A stretch of 64,000 nucleotides of DNA from Cotesia glomerata (GCF_020080835.1 NC_058162.1:4665323-4729322), one strand, 5' to 3'. Shown: positions 32,217 through 45,822, counted from the first letter of the stretch. The notes: generated by a model not told the origin, from the letters alone. Numbers and translations: made by a program.

Positions 32217-34037
32217 CACTTAGAAAAAAAAATACTTTTACTCTATTATTATTAATTACTAGACGACCCGGTGAACTTCGTATCATCTACATATATTTGT
32301 GAAAAGTATAGTCAAAACTTGATACAAAATTTTTATTTACATTAAATGCAACATATTTATACACTTAATTAATTTTAAAGTTTTCCGATGGACTACATTT
32401 TTTATCTTTTCTTGCAGTACGTAAATATATAAAGATGGTGGTTTCCCGACTCATGAACAGTCGTCAGGTCGTCTTCTCCTTGGTATTTTGAAACAATAAC
32501 AATAAAAAATTTCTTGCGCACTGACAATCTGATGATAGATTTTATTCATTGGCTTGAAATTAATTTATTTCTTTTAACAACTAACTGACACTTTTTTTTA
32601 TTTCTGAAAACAAAACAGACCAAAAAGATCGGACCTCACTTCACAGCTAGGAACGGACCCAAAGAGATCGGACCTCATTACTCAGCTCAGAACATTGTGT
32701 ATTGGAAAACTAAATTGTCGTTTTTAGTATTTTCTGTTGTTTATTATTTATGTTTTTCACCGTTTAAACTTCCCTGAACTTCCAAAATTTCCTGTTTCTC
32801 TTGAGATTTTATCAAATTTTATATCTGTAGGAACTGATATTTGAAGAATATGAATTTTTTGACAATTAATACCCCCGCACTCTTATGTGAGGGAGGAATT
32901 TCATAAGATCCTATTCGAGATGATTTCTACATTATAAATAAAAGATTCTTACAAAACTTCGAGTCTATAGAAACTATTGTTTGGAAATGATAGTTTTTCA
33001 TTGCTGACGTCCCCGCAATCCTTTTTGGGGTTAGAATTTGATAAAATCCATTCTTAGCTGAACTTAAAACTATACACAAAGATTCCTACCAAATTTAGAG
33101 TCTGTAGAAAGTTACAGTTTGGAGATAGAAATTTAACATTCTAACACCCACCCCCGCAATCTTTATTAGGGTGGGTTGCTGTAAATCCGTTCTTAAAACA
33201 TTTCCGCACCACATATGGAAGACTCCAACTAAATTTGCCGTCTGTGGAATCTATAATTTAAAAATTAAAAATTTTCATTGTTAATATCTGCCCCGCAACC
33301 CCTGTGGAGTGAGCTATCGTGAAATTCGTCCATAGATTATTTCTATATCCCTTACAGAAGATTCCTACCAAATTTGGGGTCTACAGGATCCATAGTTTAA
33401 GAACGGGAATTATTCATTGTTAACGCCCCCGCAATTCCCTTTGGGGAGGATTTTTGAAAATTATTATGACATACAAACCTTCTCCTGAAAATTCTGAAGA
33501 CAACAAAAAAAATTAGCCCAATCGGTCCAGCCGTTCTCAAGTGATGCGTGGACATACATGCGGCATTTTATTTTTATTCATATAGATTAATTTCTGAGGA
33601 GACGAGCATCAATATTCATCTTTGGATAATAGATAAACAAGATAATAGCTTTATTTAAATTAAGTAAAAATTATTTCAACAAGTTCTTGAGCTAACAATA
33701 TATATCGAGGGTTTTCTAACGCAACCACGTATCTCGATTTTTGAAGTTGAAAAGGTTCAACTGAAAAATTAATAATTAGTTATAAACGCGTTACTGAAAA
33801 GAAATATTAACCAGATTGATAATAAATACGATAGTATTTTTAGAAAATACAATTGATAAATATTGTTTTTAGATGAATATTAATTTTCTATAAGCTATTT
33901 TTTATCTCGTCTCCAAAATCGTCATTTTTGAGATACGAGATTGCGTCAGAAAACCATCGATATTCTTGAAAATTTTCAAGAACATGAATTCTTGTACTAA
34001 GAAAATTTTCTTAATAAAAGTATTTTTTTTCTCAGTG
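32217..34037. mobile_element. MITE (CACTTAGAAAAAAAAATAC ends) carrying another repeat
   Basis: Left end at 32217 and right end TTTTTTTTCTCAGTG at 34037, each next to TA. The family is that of 24132-24404. Most of the length is the nested repeat at 32258-33588. Confidence 0.7.
32258..33588 (+). mobile_element. interspersed repeat with CCCCGCAA tandem units
   Basis: Starts CTAGACGACCCGGTGAACTTCG and ends with CCAATCGGTCCAGCCGTTCTC...ATATAGATTA, both typical of a widespread insect repeat type. From about 32870 to 33450 it holds five diverged units of about 120 bp, each with a CCCCGCAATCC-like word and a CCTACCAAATTT-like word. Confidence 0.6.
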
Positions 34038-35537
34038 TACATAAATTTTATTAGGTACTGTAAATGATCAAATAGAGGAATTTTTAAAGATTTAATAAGC
34101 CTTATTAAAAAAACTTGAAATCTTGAAAAAGAAAATTAATAATTTTTACTACAATTAAGGGTCCAAAAATTTGAGGAAATTGTTTTTCTATTTTTAAAAC
34201 AATATTTTTAAGTATCAGCGAAAAAAAAAGTCATTTTAAATCAAACGCCCTACTGTATAATCATACTGTGCAATTTGTTGAGATAAAACTTCTTAAAATT
34301 AGCCAAATTTTTAAAAAATCTTCTTAAAAGTAAAAAGATTACCTCAAAGCTTATTAAAATTTGTCAAAATTAATAATTAGCGAATAATAAAGCAAGTAAA
34401 TAATGAAAAGAGAGAATTGTTAGATCAATAAAGTAGTGAAATTCGAACTACTAAAGGGAGTTATTTGATAGCGTGGATCATAAGTAGAAAGCGCGCAAAA
34501 AAGTGATCCCTTATGTGTGTGTTATGAGACCGCTTCGGGGTTAAATTCAGAGGGTTGTTTTATTCTATTTACCGTCTTTTACATCTTAGTGTTCCTCTTT
34601 CTCATCCTCGCTTCTGTATCTCCCATTGTATATAATATATAACATGAATATATTTTTTTTTGGACTCAAAGATGTGTGATGAGTCAAAGCAGAGGCCTAG
34701 AGCGGGAGATATCGGACCTGAGTGAACTTCAAAGCTGTGTGTCGCTTCGAAGGGATGTTTGTCGATATACAAAAATATATAGCATTGAATCAATAGCAAA
34801 ACGATAAGTTTTGGGTTACCGCGCGGTTCGATGAATATTTCCAAGAGATAAACATTTAGTTTTACATTGACATTTTATTCCGAATAACTTTATTCGCCTT
34901 TCTATTCGAGCCACCAAGATCTACTACTCCAATGGTATAGATTTACGGTAAACTATGCTCTTTACTCCATGCTGATGTCTTCCATCAAATTGAACAGCCA
35001 GCTTCCTATAAATTACATTATTTTATTACATTATTTTTCTCTCCGTTATCATTGAAGGATGTTTTTATTCATCGAGTTAGGACAACTGCTTCTTTTATTT
35101 GCATATATCAATTCGATTTAATTCATTCGGGATTTTTACTACTTTTTGTTTACAAAATTCAACAAAAAATAATTATTGTTTTTAGTACAAATTTAATATT
35201 CACCTTTGACTGAATTATCACATAAATAAAAACAATTAAATATCGTTAGTTGATTCAATAACCTTGAAAGAAAAATTTATTTAATATTCATGAAGTTATG
35301 GGCCCAGTGATGTAAATTATTAGGAGCGATCTCTTATTCAGTTGATAGATGCGTCCAATTTTTTTTAATGACTGTTGTTGATATTGTAATAAATAACACT
35401 GATAAATAATTTTGAAAGACCGGAATATTTTAAGAATGATATCGATGGTCAGCAGGTTATGGGTCCAGTACAATCCAAATTATCAATCGTTTCTGTTATT
35501 AAATTAATATGATATTCATCGCTGTTTTAATTATTGA
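34038..35537. other. no gene; balanced patch at 34440-34930
   Basis: AT-rich except 34440-34930, which has mixed composition and a minus frame of 80 codons without recognisable motifs. Confidence 0.35.
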
Positions 35538-36114
35538 CTAACAACTTTGCAGTCACTATGTGACTGCCGTAACATGTGAACTATAAATAAATAAAATTTT
35601 GCTTTATTGAATAATGAATTTTGTTAAATTGCACTATATTTTCTTAACTATTGACGTTTTTAAAGATATAAGCTCATCCCGACATTACACTCATCAAGAG
35701 CTTTCATTTGAGTACCCACATGCATTTTGATATATTTTTCATATATACATATATGTAGTATATATAAATATATGAAAAATTGATGTGGGTACTTGAATGA
35801 AAGGTTTTAATGAGTGTAACATCGATATGAGCTTATATCGTTAAAAACATCAATAGTTCACAAGATACAAGATCGTTTCTTTATTATGTTTAAGTGCACT
35901 GTTCTTTTTTAACGATTGACATTTTTAAAGATATAAGCTCATCCTGATGTTACACTCATCAAGAGCTTTCATTTGAGTACCCACACGCATTTTGATATCT
36001 TTTTCATATATACATTTATATAATATATATAAATATATGAAAAATTGATGTGGGTACTCAAATGAAAGGTCTCAATGAGTGTAATGTCAGGGTGAGCTTA
36101 TATCTTTAAAAAAT

Positions 36115-36858
36115 AATAGTTTAAAAAAACTAAAAACACGCTTTTTATAGAAAACCAAACTAAAAAATAGAAAATAAATTTAAATTAAGAATAGTGTTAA
36201 AAATTTCAATAAATATAAATTAATAATAGTGTAAATAAAAAAAATGTATTTTATTTTAAAAAAAGCGTGAGGTGCATGGTGTCAATAGTTATAAATATTT
36301 TATTGACAGATATGAGTAGAGTGATTATCATTTTGATAATATCTTAAAAAGCACCCCACGCTTTTTAAAATAAAATACATTTTTTATTTACACTATTATT
36401 AATTTATATTTATTGAAATTTTTAACACTATTCTTAGTTTAAATTTATTTTCTATTTTTAGTTTGGTTTTCTATAAAAGCGTGTTTTTAGTTTTTAAACT
36501 ATTATTTATTTTTTACTTTTTAGTTTGGTTTATTTATAAAAGCGTGATTTTTTAGTTTTTTTAAACTATTGTTTGTTGATTATCAAAAATATTCAGGCGC
36601 GCAAATTACCCACGGAGAGTTACATACTGACATACTGACATACTGACATACAAGTGAAGCTAATAAAAAAAATAATTATTTATAAATATTATAAATACGG
36701 GGAATCAGAGTTCGATTTCGGAGAGCGAGCCTGAGAAACGGCTACCAGAACCAAGGAAGGCCGCAGGCGCGCAGATTACCCACGGAGAGTTACTGACATA
36801 CTGACAAACTGACAAACAAACTGACATACAAGTGAAGCTAATATAAAGCGTGTAATAA
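36115..36858. mobile_element. insertion with 362-bp palindrome and 18S rRNA pieces
   Basis: 36128-36489 is a long inverted repeat (arms CTAAAAACACGCTTTTTATA...). It is followed by two direct copies of a module: an 18S rRNA piece, then GGAGAGTTAC, (TACTGACA)n and CAAGTGAAGCTAATA. The module copies start at about 36594 and 36697. Confidence 0.65.
36697..36783 (+). pseudogene. 18S rRNA fragment
   Basis: 87 bp matching the conserved 18S segment that runs ACGGGGAATC...GGTTCGATTCCGG...CTGAGAAACGGCTACC...CAGGCGCGCAAATTACCCAC, with about seven differences. The last 20 bases also occur, perfectly conserved, at 36594-36613. In both places the 18S homology stops at the same base (CCCAC|GG). Confidence 0.85.
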
Positions 36859-37631
36859 AATATCAATATTTCACGAGATACATGGTCATTTCTTAATTAT
36901 ATTAAATCGCACTGTACTTTCTTAACTACTGACGATTTTAAAGATATAATCTCATCCCGATGTTATACTCATCAAGAACTTTCATTTGAGTACCCACATG
37001 CATTTTTGATATATTTTTCATGTATACATATATATAATATATATAAATATATGAAAAATTGATGTGGGTACTTAAATGAAAGGTCTCAATGAGTGTAATG
37101 TCAGGGTGAGCTTATATCTTTAAAAATATCAATATTTCACGAGATACATGGTCATTTCTTAATTATATTAAATCGCACTGTACTTTCTTAACTATTGACG
37201 ATTTTAAAGATATAATCTCATCCTGATGTTACACTCATCAAGAGCTTTCATTTGAGTACCCACATGCATTTTGATATATTTTTCATATATACAAATATTT
37301 AATATATATAAATATATGGAAAATTGATGTGGGTACTCAAATGAAAGGTCTTCATGAGTGTAACATCGGGATGAGCTTATTTCTTTAAAAATGTCAATAG
37401 TTCACAAGATACAAGGTAATTTCTTAATTATTTATCTATAAATAGAGAATTTTCGAATGCAGCCTAAATACTTATCATCATAAATTAACTATTGGTGAAA
37501 ATGATATAAAATATTGAAAAGGCACAAATTCAAATCAAGACCTTTGCAATGCTACTAAATTTCACTCAAAAATCTGATTTTATCATATGACTATCCTGGA
37601 TAAAAAATTTTTCTTATTCTCTTAATATAGA

Positions 37632-39819
37632 TTCTTATATAATAAATCTAAAAATGAAATACTTACCTTCAATAAATGTAAATGATCAAAATAATATTAA
37701 AAATTGAATAAGCACACTTATTTACAAAGCTTATAATTAATAGAAAGGGTGAATAAAAAAAGAGTTAAATAATTTTAATAAATTTTATTTTGGAACCATT
37801 ATCTTTAGGATATTGGTATTAAAAATGTGTTATTATTAATATGTATACTTTCCTTAAAATCATCATACTCGTATTCTCATAGCGTTTACATTAATAATTA
37901 ATAATCAATCGTAATAATAATATATAATATATTATAATATATATAATAAATGATAATAAAATAAATATAATTAATAATAATATTACCGTCACAATATACT
38001 CATGTATACATATATATTATACAAATATCCATAATATATATCTATAACTATGTTATATTATGTCCACGAGTTTTATACAGTGAGTAATAATTAATAATAA
38101 TAATAATTATTATTTTATTATTAATTATTAATTACATTAGTGTAAGTTGCGTTGATTCAATCATTTATTTATTTATTTATTTATTTACGTGGTATCCACA
38201 CTAAACATATAAAAGCAGTACAAAGCTCCTTCTTCACACATTGTTATTACTTAAAACGTACTTTTGAATTCATTTTTTATTTTTTTATGTCAAATTTATT
38301 CTATACACCTAAACAAAGTATTATACTCGTTAATAAATGCATTTATTTATACTTAATGAAATAATTGAAATAATAATAATTATTATTACATCATTGTTAA
38401 TAATAATCAAATAATAATATAATATTAACTTAAACTAAATAATGTGATGCGATCCGGCGCGGTTTTATCGTGACTAACTAAAAGTTATTATTATTATTAT
38501 TATTATTAGTTTTTTTTTTCATTTTTATTTTTTTACTAGTGTTTCTGCTAGCTTTTAATTATTTCTCGTTGTCTGTTGGTCGGTGGGATTTTTTTTAGGC
38601 AAAAAGCATTTTAACTTTCTTAAAATAATAGCTGATATATTTCTTCATTTCTATTAAGCGAAAAACAATTTTTATTTCCAATTAAAAACCCTTTCCTCAG
38701 ATACAAGCCAGTAGAAATATCCAAAAAAATTTTATGGAAAAACCAAAAAAATTCTTTTTAAGAAAGAGACTACGCCTATCGCTTAATTAACATTAATTAA
38801 ATTAATTAATTATAATTATTTTTTTTTTTTTTTAATAAAAAACGACGGGACATTTCTTCTCTTTCTTTGAGAAAATAAATGAAAAATAAATTTCGTATAC
38901 AAATTGTAATTATAATTCCGGAAATATCCCTACTGGCAAAAGGTACAGCGTAGTATCTAAACTCGTTTTCTATTAATTAATTATTACTTTAAATATTAAA
39001 CTCTCGCCATTACAAGCCAACCAAACAAATATAGAGTGCATACAATTACAATACCAATTTATTAAATATATCAACTTTTATAATCTAACGATTTAATAAT
39101 AATAACTTATTCAATAATAATAATAATTAATAATTAATTTAATAATCATAATTAGTAACTAATCATTGACAATAATTTTATTCATTAAGTATAATTCATT
39201 TTTTTTACTCGTTACAATATTCATCATTCATACATTGTACATCTAATTTCGTTTCTTTGTTTGGGTTACGCTTCATTTATTTTTATTTTGTATTTTTAGT
39301 TTTTGCTGTTTATCTGTGGCTCTCTTTTGTATTAAATTGCGCAAATACTTCCAGACAGCAGCATTTTGAGTAATTTAACTTAAAAACTTGTTATTGCATT
39401 ATCTTTCAAACAGCAGAAAAAAATATGTTGAATTTTTGGAAGAATAAAAAAATATTAAAAAGTTTTTTTGTGCCGTTTGAGCTTTTATGTAATTTTTCGT
39501 GCAAAAAAATTTTTGACTCAAATTTATTTCTCTGATTTATATCTTGGAATAAATATGGCTTTATAATTGATAATCAAAAAATTATTTTAAGTTTCTTACA
39601 ATAATATGGATGAATTTTTTTTTTCTCAAATAAATTTTCTTTTTAGCAATAATATTAAGTTGATCTTTTTATAGAAAAAAACACTTAATGCTACTCGGTA
39701 CAAAATTTTTTTATAAAATTATATTATGATATTTATTTGGTGCCGTGAAATAGACGGCGGAGTTCAAGAAATGGTCCACCTTTGCAAGCATGGATAGTTA
39801 TTCAAACATGCTTGTAAAT
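37632..39819. other. AT-rich gene-free tract
   Basis: Runs of ATTAATAAT, (TTTA)n at 38160-38185 and (ATT)n at 38487-38510. No coding frame. It may belong to the downstream region of headcase on the minus strand. Confidence 0.4.
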
Positions 39820-40088
39820 TGCTGATAGAAGGATTTATTTGTATCAAAAAATATTGGTTAATAGTTAACAAATCATTTATTAGAAACTAATTTTTAGTAT
39901 TAAACAAATATTTCTTAGTATTTAAAATGATTTGTTTGTATTTAATAAATCTGATATGCATTTATTAAATATTAATGTCTTTTTAAATATTAAGAAACAT
40001 TTGTTAAGGACTAAAAAGTGGTCTCTAATGAATGATTTGTTAAATATTAACAAATATTTTCAACTATAAACAAATTCTTCTATCAGTG
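39820..40088. mobile_element. MITE, CTGATAGAAGGATTTATTTG ends
   Basis: Left CTGATAGAAGGATTTATTTG at 39822 faces CAAATTCTTCTATCAG ending at 40086. The interior is a ladder of TTAACAAAT/ATTTGTTAA words. Same family as 30647-30808. Confidence 0.75.
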
Positions 40089-40110
40089 TACAAGAAAATT
40101 ATGTTGCATT

Positions 40111-40310
40111 CACAGAAAAAAAAATTTTCTTTAATCAAGTATACAATTTTGAAGAAATATTCTTAATTTAAGTAAAAAAATTCATGATTTAAGGAAATTT
40201 TTCTTGATTTAAGAATTTTTCGTCTTGATTAAAGACAATTACCATCTTCAAAATTATATTCTTGGTTCAAGAAGCATTTCTCTTGAATCAAGTTAATTTT
40301 TTTTTCAGTG
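40111..40310. mobile_element. small MITE, CACAGAAAAAAAAATTTTC end
   Basis: CACAGAAAAAAAAATTTTC at left and AATTTTTTTTTTCAGTG at right bound 200 bp of TTCTTGATT/AATCAAGAA words. Confidence 0.6.
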
Positions 40311-42099
40311 TAATAAATTTATTTCACAAATAAGATAAAATTATATGAGGAGCTGAGTTTCAAAAGGGTATCTTTTCATTTTTGATTAAGCGGGACAAAA
40401 AACTGGTTCTCTTCAATTATAAATATTTTTATTGAACTTTTTTATTTTAGCTATAAAGTTTTATCGATTATAAAGCTACAATTTGATTTTCATTTAGAAA
40501 TCTTTATAATTATCGAATTAATTAATATTTAATAGTTCAAAAAACTGCTTTTTTAAAATATGAAAAGATACCCTTTTGAAAATCAGCTTCTCATATTATT
40601 AAAATTACATAAAATTTTGTATAGTTTAATGGAAGTTTCTAAAATTTCAGTAAAGACCAAAATATAATTTCCAAAAATTTTATGTAATCTTATGAAACAA
40701 TTACCTCTTAAGATAATATGCGATTGGAGATTCTCGAAATTTTTTATTATCTTTAAAAGTAATTGATTATTTGAAAATAAAATTATATAAGAAAATTTTC
40801 AGCATAAAATTTTATAAAAAAAATTTTTTCCAAGTAGGTTATTTTCATATTTGTATTATTATTATTTTTAAAATTAATATAAATCTTTCACTATTTTGGT
40901 AATAACCTTTCACTATAATAACTTATTATTCATTTCTTCTTGTTATTATCATCATATTTTTGTAAGAAGAAATATTTCTATAATAAATCCATTAACATAT
41001 TTGTTCCAAAATATGAATTTGAGAATTAATAAATTAATCATACGAATTTTTTTGGACGAGTAAAAAAAACGCTAGATCGTTTTGCTTACAAAACTTTAGC
41101 TGCCGTCTGTAAATATCCGTAAATATTTATATAAAAATGACTGTAAATATTTCGAAAAATTGATACTTATTGCTATGTATAAAATCAATTAACGCAGTAT
41201 AATTATTACAACTCTTAGATTGAAAATTTCTCAAATAGGACGAAGTTCATTAAAAGCAATTATTTCAATCCCTGTAATTCCAAAAATTACAGGTGTTATT
41301 AAATAGTAATTATAATTATCATTAATTATTAAAAATCAGCCTTCGCCGTATTGAGAAAAACAATTAATATAACCTTGGCCGTGATATTTCTATTCTACCT
41401 TACCTATAGATGTTTATCAAAAATATATACAAAGCCTAATTAATTAACCAATTACATTCGGTTGTTAACAATCTCATGACTTATTAAATTTTTATTTTTG
41501 TTCTCAATAATTTATAATTTAATTTAATTCAATAAAATTAGTGTTTTTTTGTTAATTTTTTTACGGAGAGTCAACCCGTCCGAGGCTCGATTCTCAGCAC
41601 GAATACTCGAATGTTCAAGCAACTCTTGAATATTCGAATATGGAGCATCGGATGTGCCAACTCCACGTGTCGGTATTGTTTTATTACAAAATTCTTATAA
41701 ACCTAAATTTAGATTAGATAATTAAGATTATTTATTATAAATATTAATTAACTAATAACTAATTAAATACCGTGACCAAGGTACCGCGTTTATTGATTCC
41801 AATTGTTGTAATTTCTATTATTTATTTATATTACTGGCACATATAGTATGTTTCATAGTTTTTTTTGTTGAGAATTTCTTCCTGAGAAGACCGTTAGAGC
41901 CACAGCGTAAATTATGTTTCTCGAGTCTTAATTTTCGTGTTTAACACTACGCAGGCAGTATTTGACCAGTCATTTAATGTTTGTCTATTTGTTTAGTCTA
42001 TTTTAAGACTTTGAGCCGTTAAACATTTTTTTAATCTTTGTAGAAGAATGTACAAATAGTACTGATTAAAAATTGAATTAGAAAAAAAAAATAATTCGA
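40311..42099. other. no gene recognised
   Basis: AT-rich. 40350-40590 has an inverted pair (GAGCTGAGTTTCAAAAGGGTATC and GATACCCTTTTGAAAATCAGCTTCTC), suggesting another inverted-repeat element. 41560-41690 is a short mixed-composition patch with the word ATATTCGAATAT. Confidence 0.4.
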
Positions 42100-42145
42100 G
42101 TTACTATGACCAGGATTCGAACCCACGATTTACAGATTTAACGGC
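42100..42145 (-). repeat. tRNA-like 3' half
   Basis: On the minus strand GTGGGTTCGAATCCTGGTCATAG has a B box and TPsiC stem like a tRNA, but no D arm or acceptor partner is found. It is a SINE relic or tRNA fragment. Confidence 0.45.
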
Positions 42146-42235
42146 CCAAAATTCAATATTGAAGCACAAAGAAAAGTGTTCTATCCGCGATAATCTATCG
42201 GAATTCTGGATTAAAAATTTGTTGAAATCTTTTTT

Positions 42236-43600
42236 GTACACAGAAAAAAAGGTTCACTTGAGCCAAGAAAATATTTTTCTTCCTAATCTTTTTTTTAAGC
42301 GAAAAAAAATTTTTTTTGACAAGAAATTTCACTTATTCCAACAAAATTAATTTTCTTGCTTTAAAAAATATGTATCTTGATCCAAGAAAATTTATTTAAG
42401 TCAAGAAAATCTTGTTGTGAGAAAATTCAGCCCCTTGCTCCAAAAAATTTAGTTCTTGATAGAAGTAAATTTTCATTAATATTTTTATTGATTAACATGT
42501 CAAATGGAAAGATCAAATAATATTGAATCATTTTCTTTCATTCAATATGTATAATTGCACGCTAAAATAATATAAAATGGGTATTAAATATTCAAGAGAA
42601 AAATTTTCTCAAGGTGAGAAAATTTTTTTCTCAGCTGAAGTAGGTGGCACTGATTCCCTAAAGTATCTAAAAATCTTGATCAAACATAAAAATTTATTCT
42701 ATCAAGTATTTATGATAATTTGAATTAAGAAAAAATTACTTCCACCAAGAATAGAATTTCAGGAAAAATTGTTACTTCGGCCAACACAACTTCGGTCTTC
42801 CTTCAGGCACCCGAAAATTTTCTTGAGCCAAGAATTTTGTTCTCCAGTCAAGAAAATTTTCTTGTTTTAAGAAAATTTAGCCTCTTGCTCCAAAAAATTT
42901 AGTTCTTGTTAGAAGTAAATTTTCTTGTCTTGAGAAAATTTCTCTCCTGCTCCAAAAAATTAAATATAAAGATAGAAGTAAATTTTCATTAATATTTTTA
43001 TTGATTAATATGTCAAAAGGGAAGATCAAATAATATCGAATCATTTTCTTTCATTCAATATGTATAATTGCACGCTAAAATAATATAAAATGGGTATCAA
43101 ATATTCAAGAGAAAAATTTTCTCATGGTGAGAAAATTTTTTTCTCAGCCGAAGTAGGTCGCACTGCTTCCCTAAAGTATCTAAAAATCTTGATCAAATAT
43201 AAAAATTTATTGTATCAAGTATTTATGATAAAATTAACAAAAAATTACTTCTACCAAGAATAGAATTTCTCGAAAAATTTTTACTTCGGCCAACACAACT
43301 TCGGTCTTCCTTCATGCACTCGAAAATTTTCTTGAGCCAAGAATTTTGTTCTCCAGTCAACAAATTTTTCTTTCTGTCTAGAAAAAAAAATTACTTGAAT
43401 CAAGTAAATAATTTTGAAAAACTTCATCTTCTTGATTTAAGTAGAAAAATTCTTCATTTTTCTTAGTTTAAGTAAATTTTACTTGATTCAAAATTTTTCA
43501 TCTTGATTAAAGACAATGAAACTCTTCAAAATTATTTTCTTGGTTTAAGAATTTTCGTCTTGATTCAAGTTAAATTTTTTTCGGTAGGAAATTTTATTTT
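42236..43600. repeat. TTCTTGA-word array with a tandem 450-bp duplication
   Basis: The whole stretch is dense in TTCTTGAxxCAAGAAAA words on both strands. Two copies of a 430-490 bp block (about 42430-42860 and 42886-43375) follow each other in tandem, and a third is at 50456-50945. Each holds GAGAAAAATTTTCTCAAGG and GCTGAAGTAGGTGGC-like words. No protein frame is maintained. Confidence 0.75.
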
Positions 43601-45800
43601 CTAAAAAAAATCTTATTTTTCTGTATCTCAAATATTTCACCCAGAATTACTTTGAACTTTAAAATACCATGTATAATTTCTACGACGTTATTTTTGAACT
43701 TTAAATCTAAATTCAGGAGAAAGGATCAAAGATACGGAAAAATAGATAGAAAATTTAATTTTCTCCAAAAAAGATTTTTTTTTAACTGTAATATTCAACC
43801 CAGAAAAAAAAACCGATTATTCTATCGCGGTTTTTACACTAAACATCAATACGTCACAAAAACGTGAGACCGTCACGACAAATAGACACATAAGTAACTT
43901 CCTAATGAAGAAAAAAAAACGAAATTTACTACAGTACAATACAACAGTTAAAAACACATTTATATATTAACAAAAAAAAATGGTCATCAACGTAACCCCC
44001 CAATTGGATATTATTTAATTTTTTGTTTATTATTACCCAACACCTGCAAAACAAGCAGATGCTCTCAAAACATTAAAGTACGGTGACACCTGTCTATCGG
44101 ATTACGGCCCCAAAAACGCTATAAAATGTTTCTTTTTGTATTTGTTATTTTTTTTCTACTCATCATTCAAAACCCGCAATACTTAATTAATTCCACCCAA
44201 TAATTAAATTGTTTAATTATTATTTTTCCTCTAAATGTCCGACACTATATATAAATAATTTATATCTGATCTGATAATTTCTACACGAGAAAAACATTTT
44301 TAAAACATCATTATCAATATTAATAATCATAATTCAATAATAAATTTAATCAATCGCAATAATTAATCAATATAATAAGTATTTAATATTAAAATTCAAC
44401 ATAACTCATTTTTTTTCTCACTTCCATCTTTCATTTTAGCCTTACATATTCTTTTCATTAATTTTACCATTACTATAAGTGTTAATGTAATAATAATAAT
44501 TTATTTATTTGTTATTATTATTAATTATTAGCATTAGAAAATTTGTACTCTTACGGGGGAGGTATTGTAAGGGACACACAGCTGCCACGCTGCTTTATTA
44601 TTATTAATAATATTATTATTGTTATCGTTATTATTAAAATTATTATTATTATTATTTGTTCCTTTGTTCAGGGTAATTTAATATTTTTTATACTCGAGGT
44701 AATTGCTTTTTGCTCTTCTCCCATGTCAATTCCAGACGCGACGATATTAGATTGGATATTATTATCGCAACTACTTGTTTTATTTTTTTTTATTCTTTTA
44801 TTTTTTAGCTTACAAGTCGTGTCATTTTGTTATTATCATGGGCTGTTATATTATATTTATTTTACTTTTATTTTTTTGCTAAGGATAAGGTTAAGGTTAC
44901 TTTTTTTTTCTGCGCGGTATAGTGTACTATTATAGCCGAAAGTTTATATTAATAACGGGGAAAACTGGCAGCCTGCAGCCAGGTCTCTTATTTAAGTGTC
45001 AAATAACCAGCTACAATTTTTTGAAATTACGTTTATTTTTTTCAGAAATTTTATAAAATTTCAATTATTTATTCAAAAATTTTCGCTGATTATTAAGTTG
45101 TTAATTAACACGTCCTTTTAATTTTAAAGCGTTAATTGAAGCAACATAACCATATTAATTATTGATTATATGATTAATAATTGCATATTGGATAACTTGC
45201 ATTTGAGGGAACGTTGAGGATTTTTTTTAAATATAATATATAATAAAGATAATAAAGATAATCGAATTAATTAACAATTACTAATAGTAAACACTCATAC
45301 GACACACATGCGGGCCACTAAATTTTTTGAGTCACATGAATTTGCTTTTGTTCATTCAATTTTAGTTTTTTAAACCTTTTTTTTTTTTCTTCCAATCGTT
45401 CAAAAATATGTGACTCTTACTGAGCTAGTGGGATGTGACGGTAATCGATTTAAAATTGTTTTATATTTGTACGATTATAAGTACGACGTGATTAAAAATT
45501 ATTTTTACGATTGAGAAACACGAATTTTTTATTAGTTAATTTTTTTATTAAAGATAATTAATTTTTTTTGGTATTACTTTATTACGATACGTTTTTTAAA
45601 AATTAATTTTGGTAATAAAATGCCATTGGAAATTAATTCATATGTTAATTTTCGAATTAATTTAATTATTGGCAATTTTACCCGGAAAATTTACCCTAGC
45701 AGTAATTATGAATGTTTTGCTATTTTAATTTTTTTCTTTAATCCTAGACTGGTCAATGTATGAGCGTGATGCCGCGATCAATTATATTTTTTTTTACAGA
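43601..45800. other. AT-rich gene-free tract
   Basis: Simple (ATT)n runs at 44599-44660 and scattered A/T homopolymers. The 130-codon frame at 44543-44935 is a product of ATT repeats and T-rich sequence, not a gene. Confidence 0.4.
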
Positions 45801-45822
45801 CATTTAATTTTTTTAACATTTG

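Larger units (their letters stand above)
35538..37631 (-). mobile_element. Helitron, minus orientation, with internal insertion
   Basis: Minus-strand start A|TCTATATTAAGAGAATAAG at 37631 and end with the hairpin and TTAG|T (CTAG with one change) at 35538. It contains four palindromic 240-bp units (about 35655, 35920, 36935, 37200). An insertion at 36115-36858 separates the second and third. Confidence 0.8.

Noticed and set aside
44543..44935. 130-codon plus frame
   Set aside because: Made of ATT repeats (Ile runs) and T-rich sequence; no domain.
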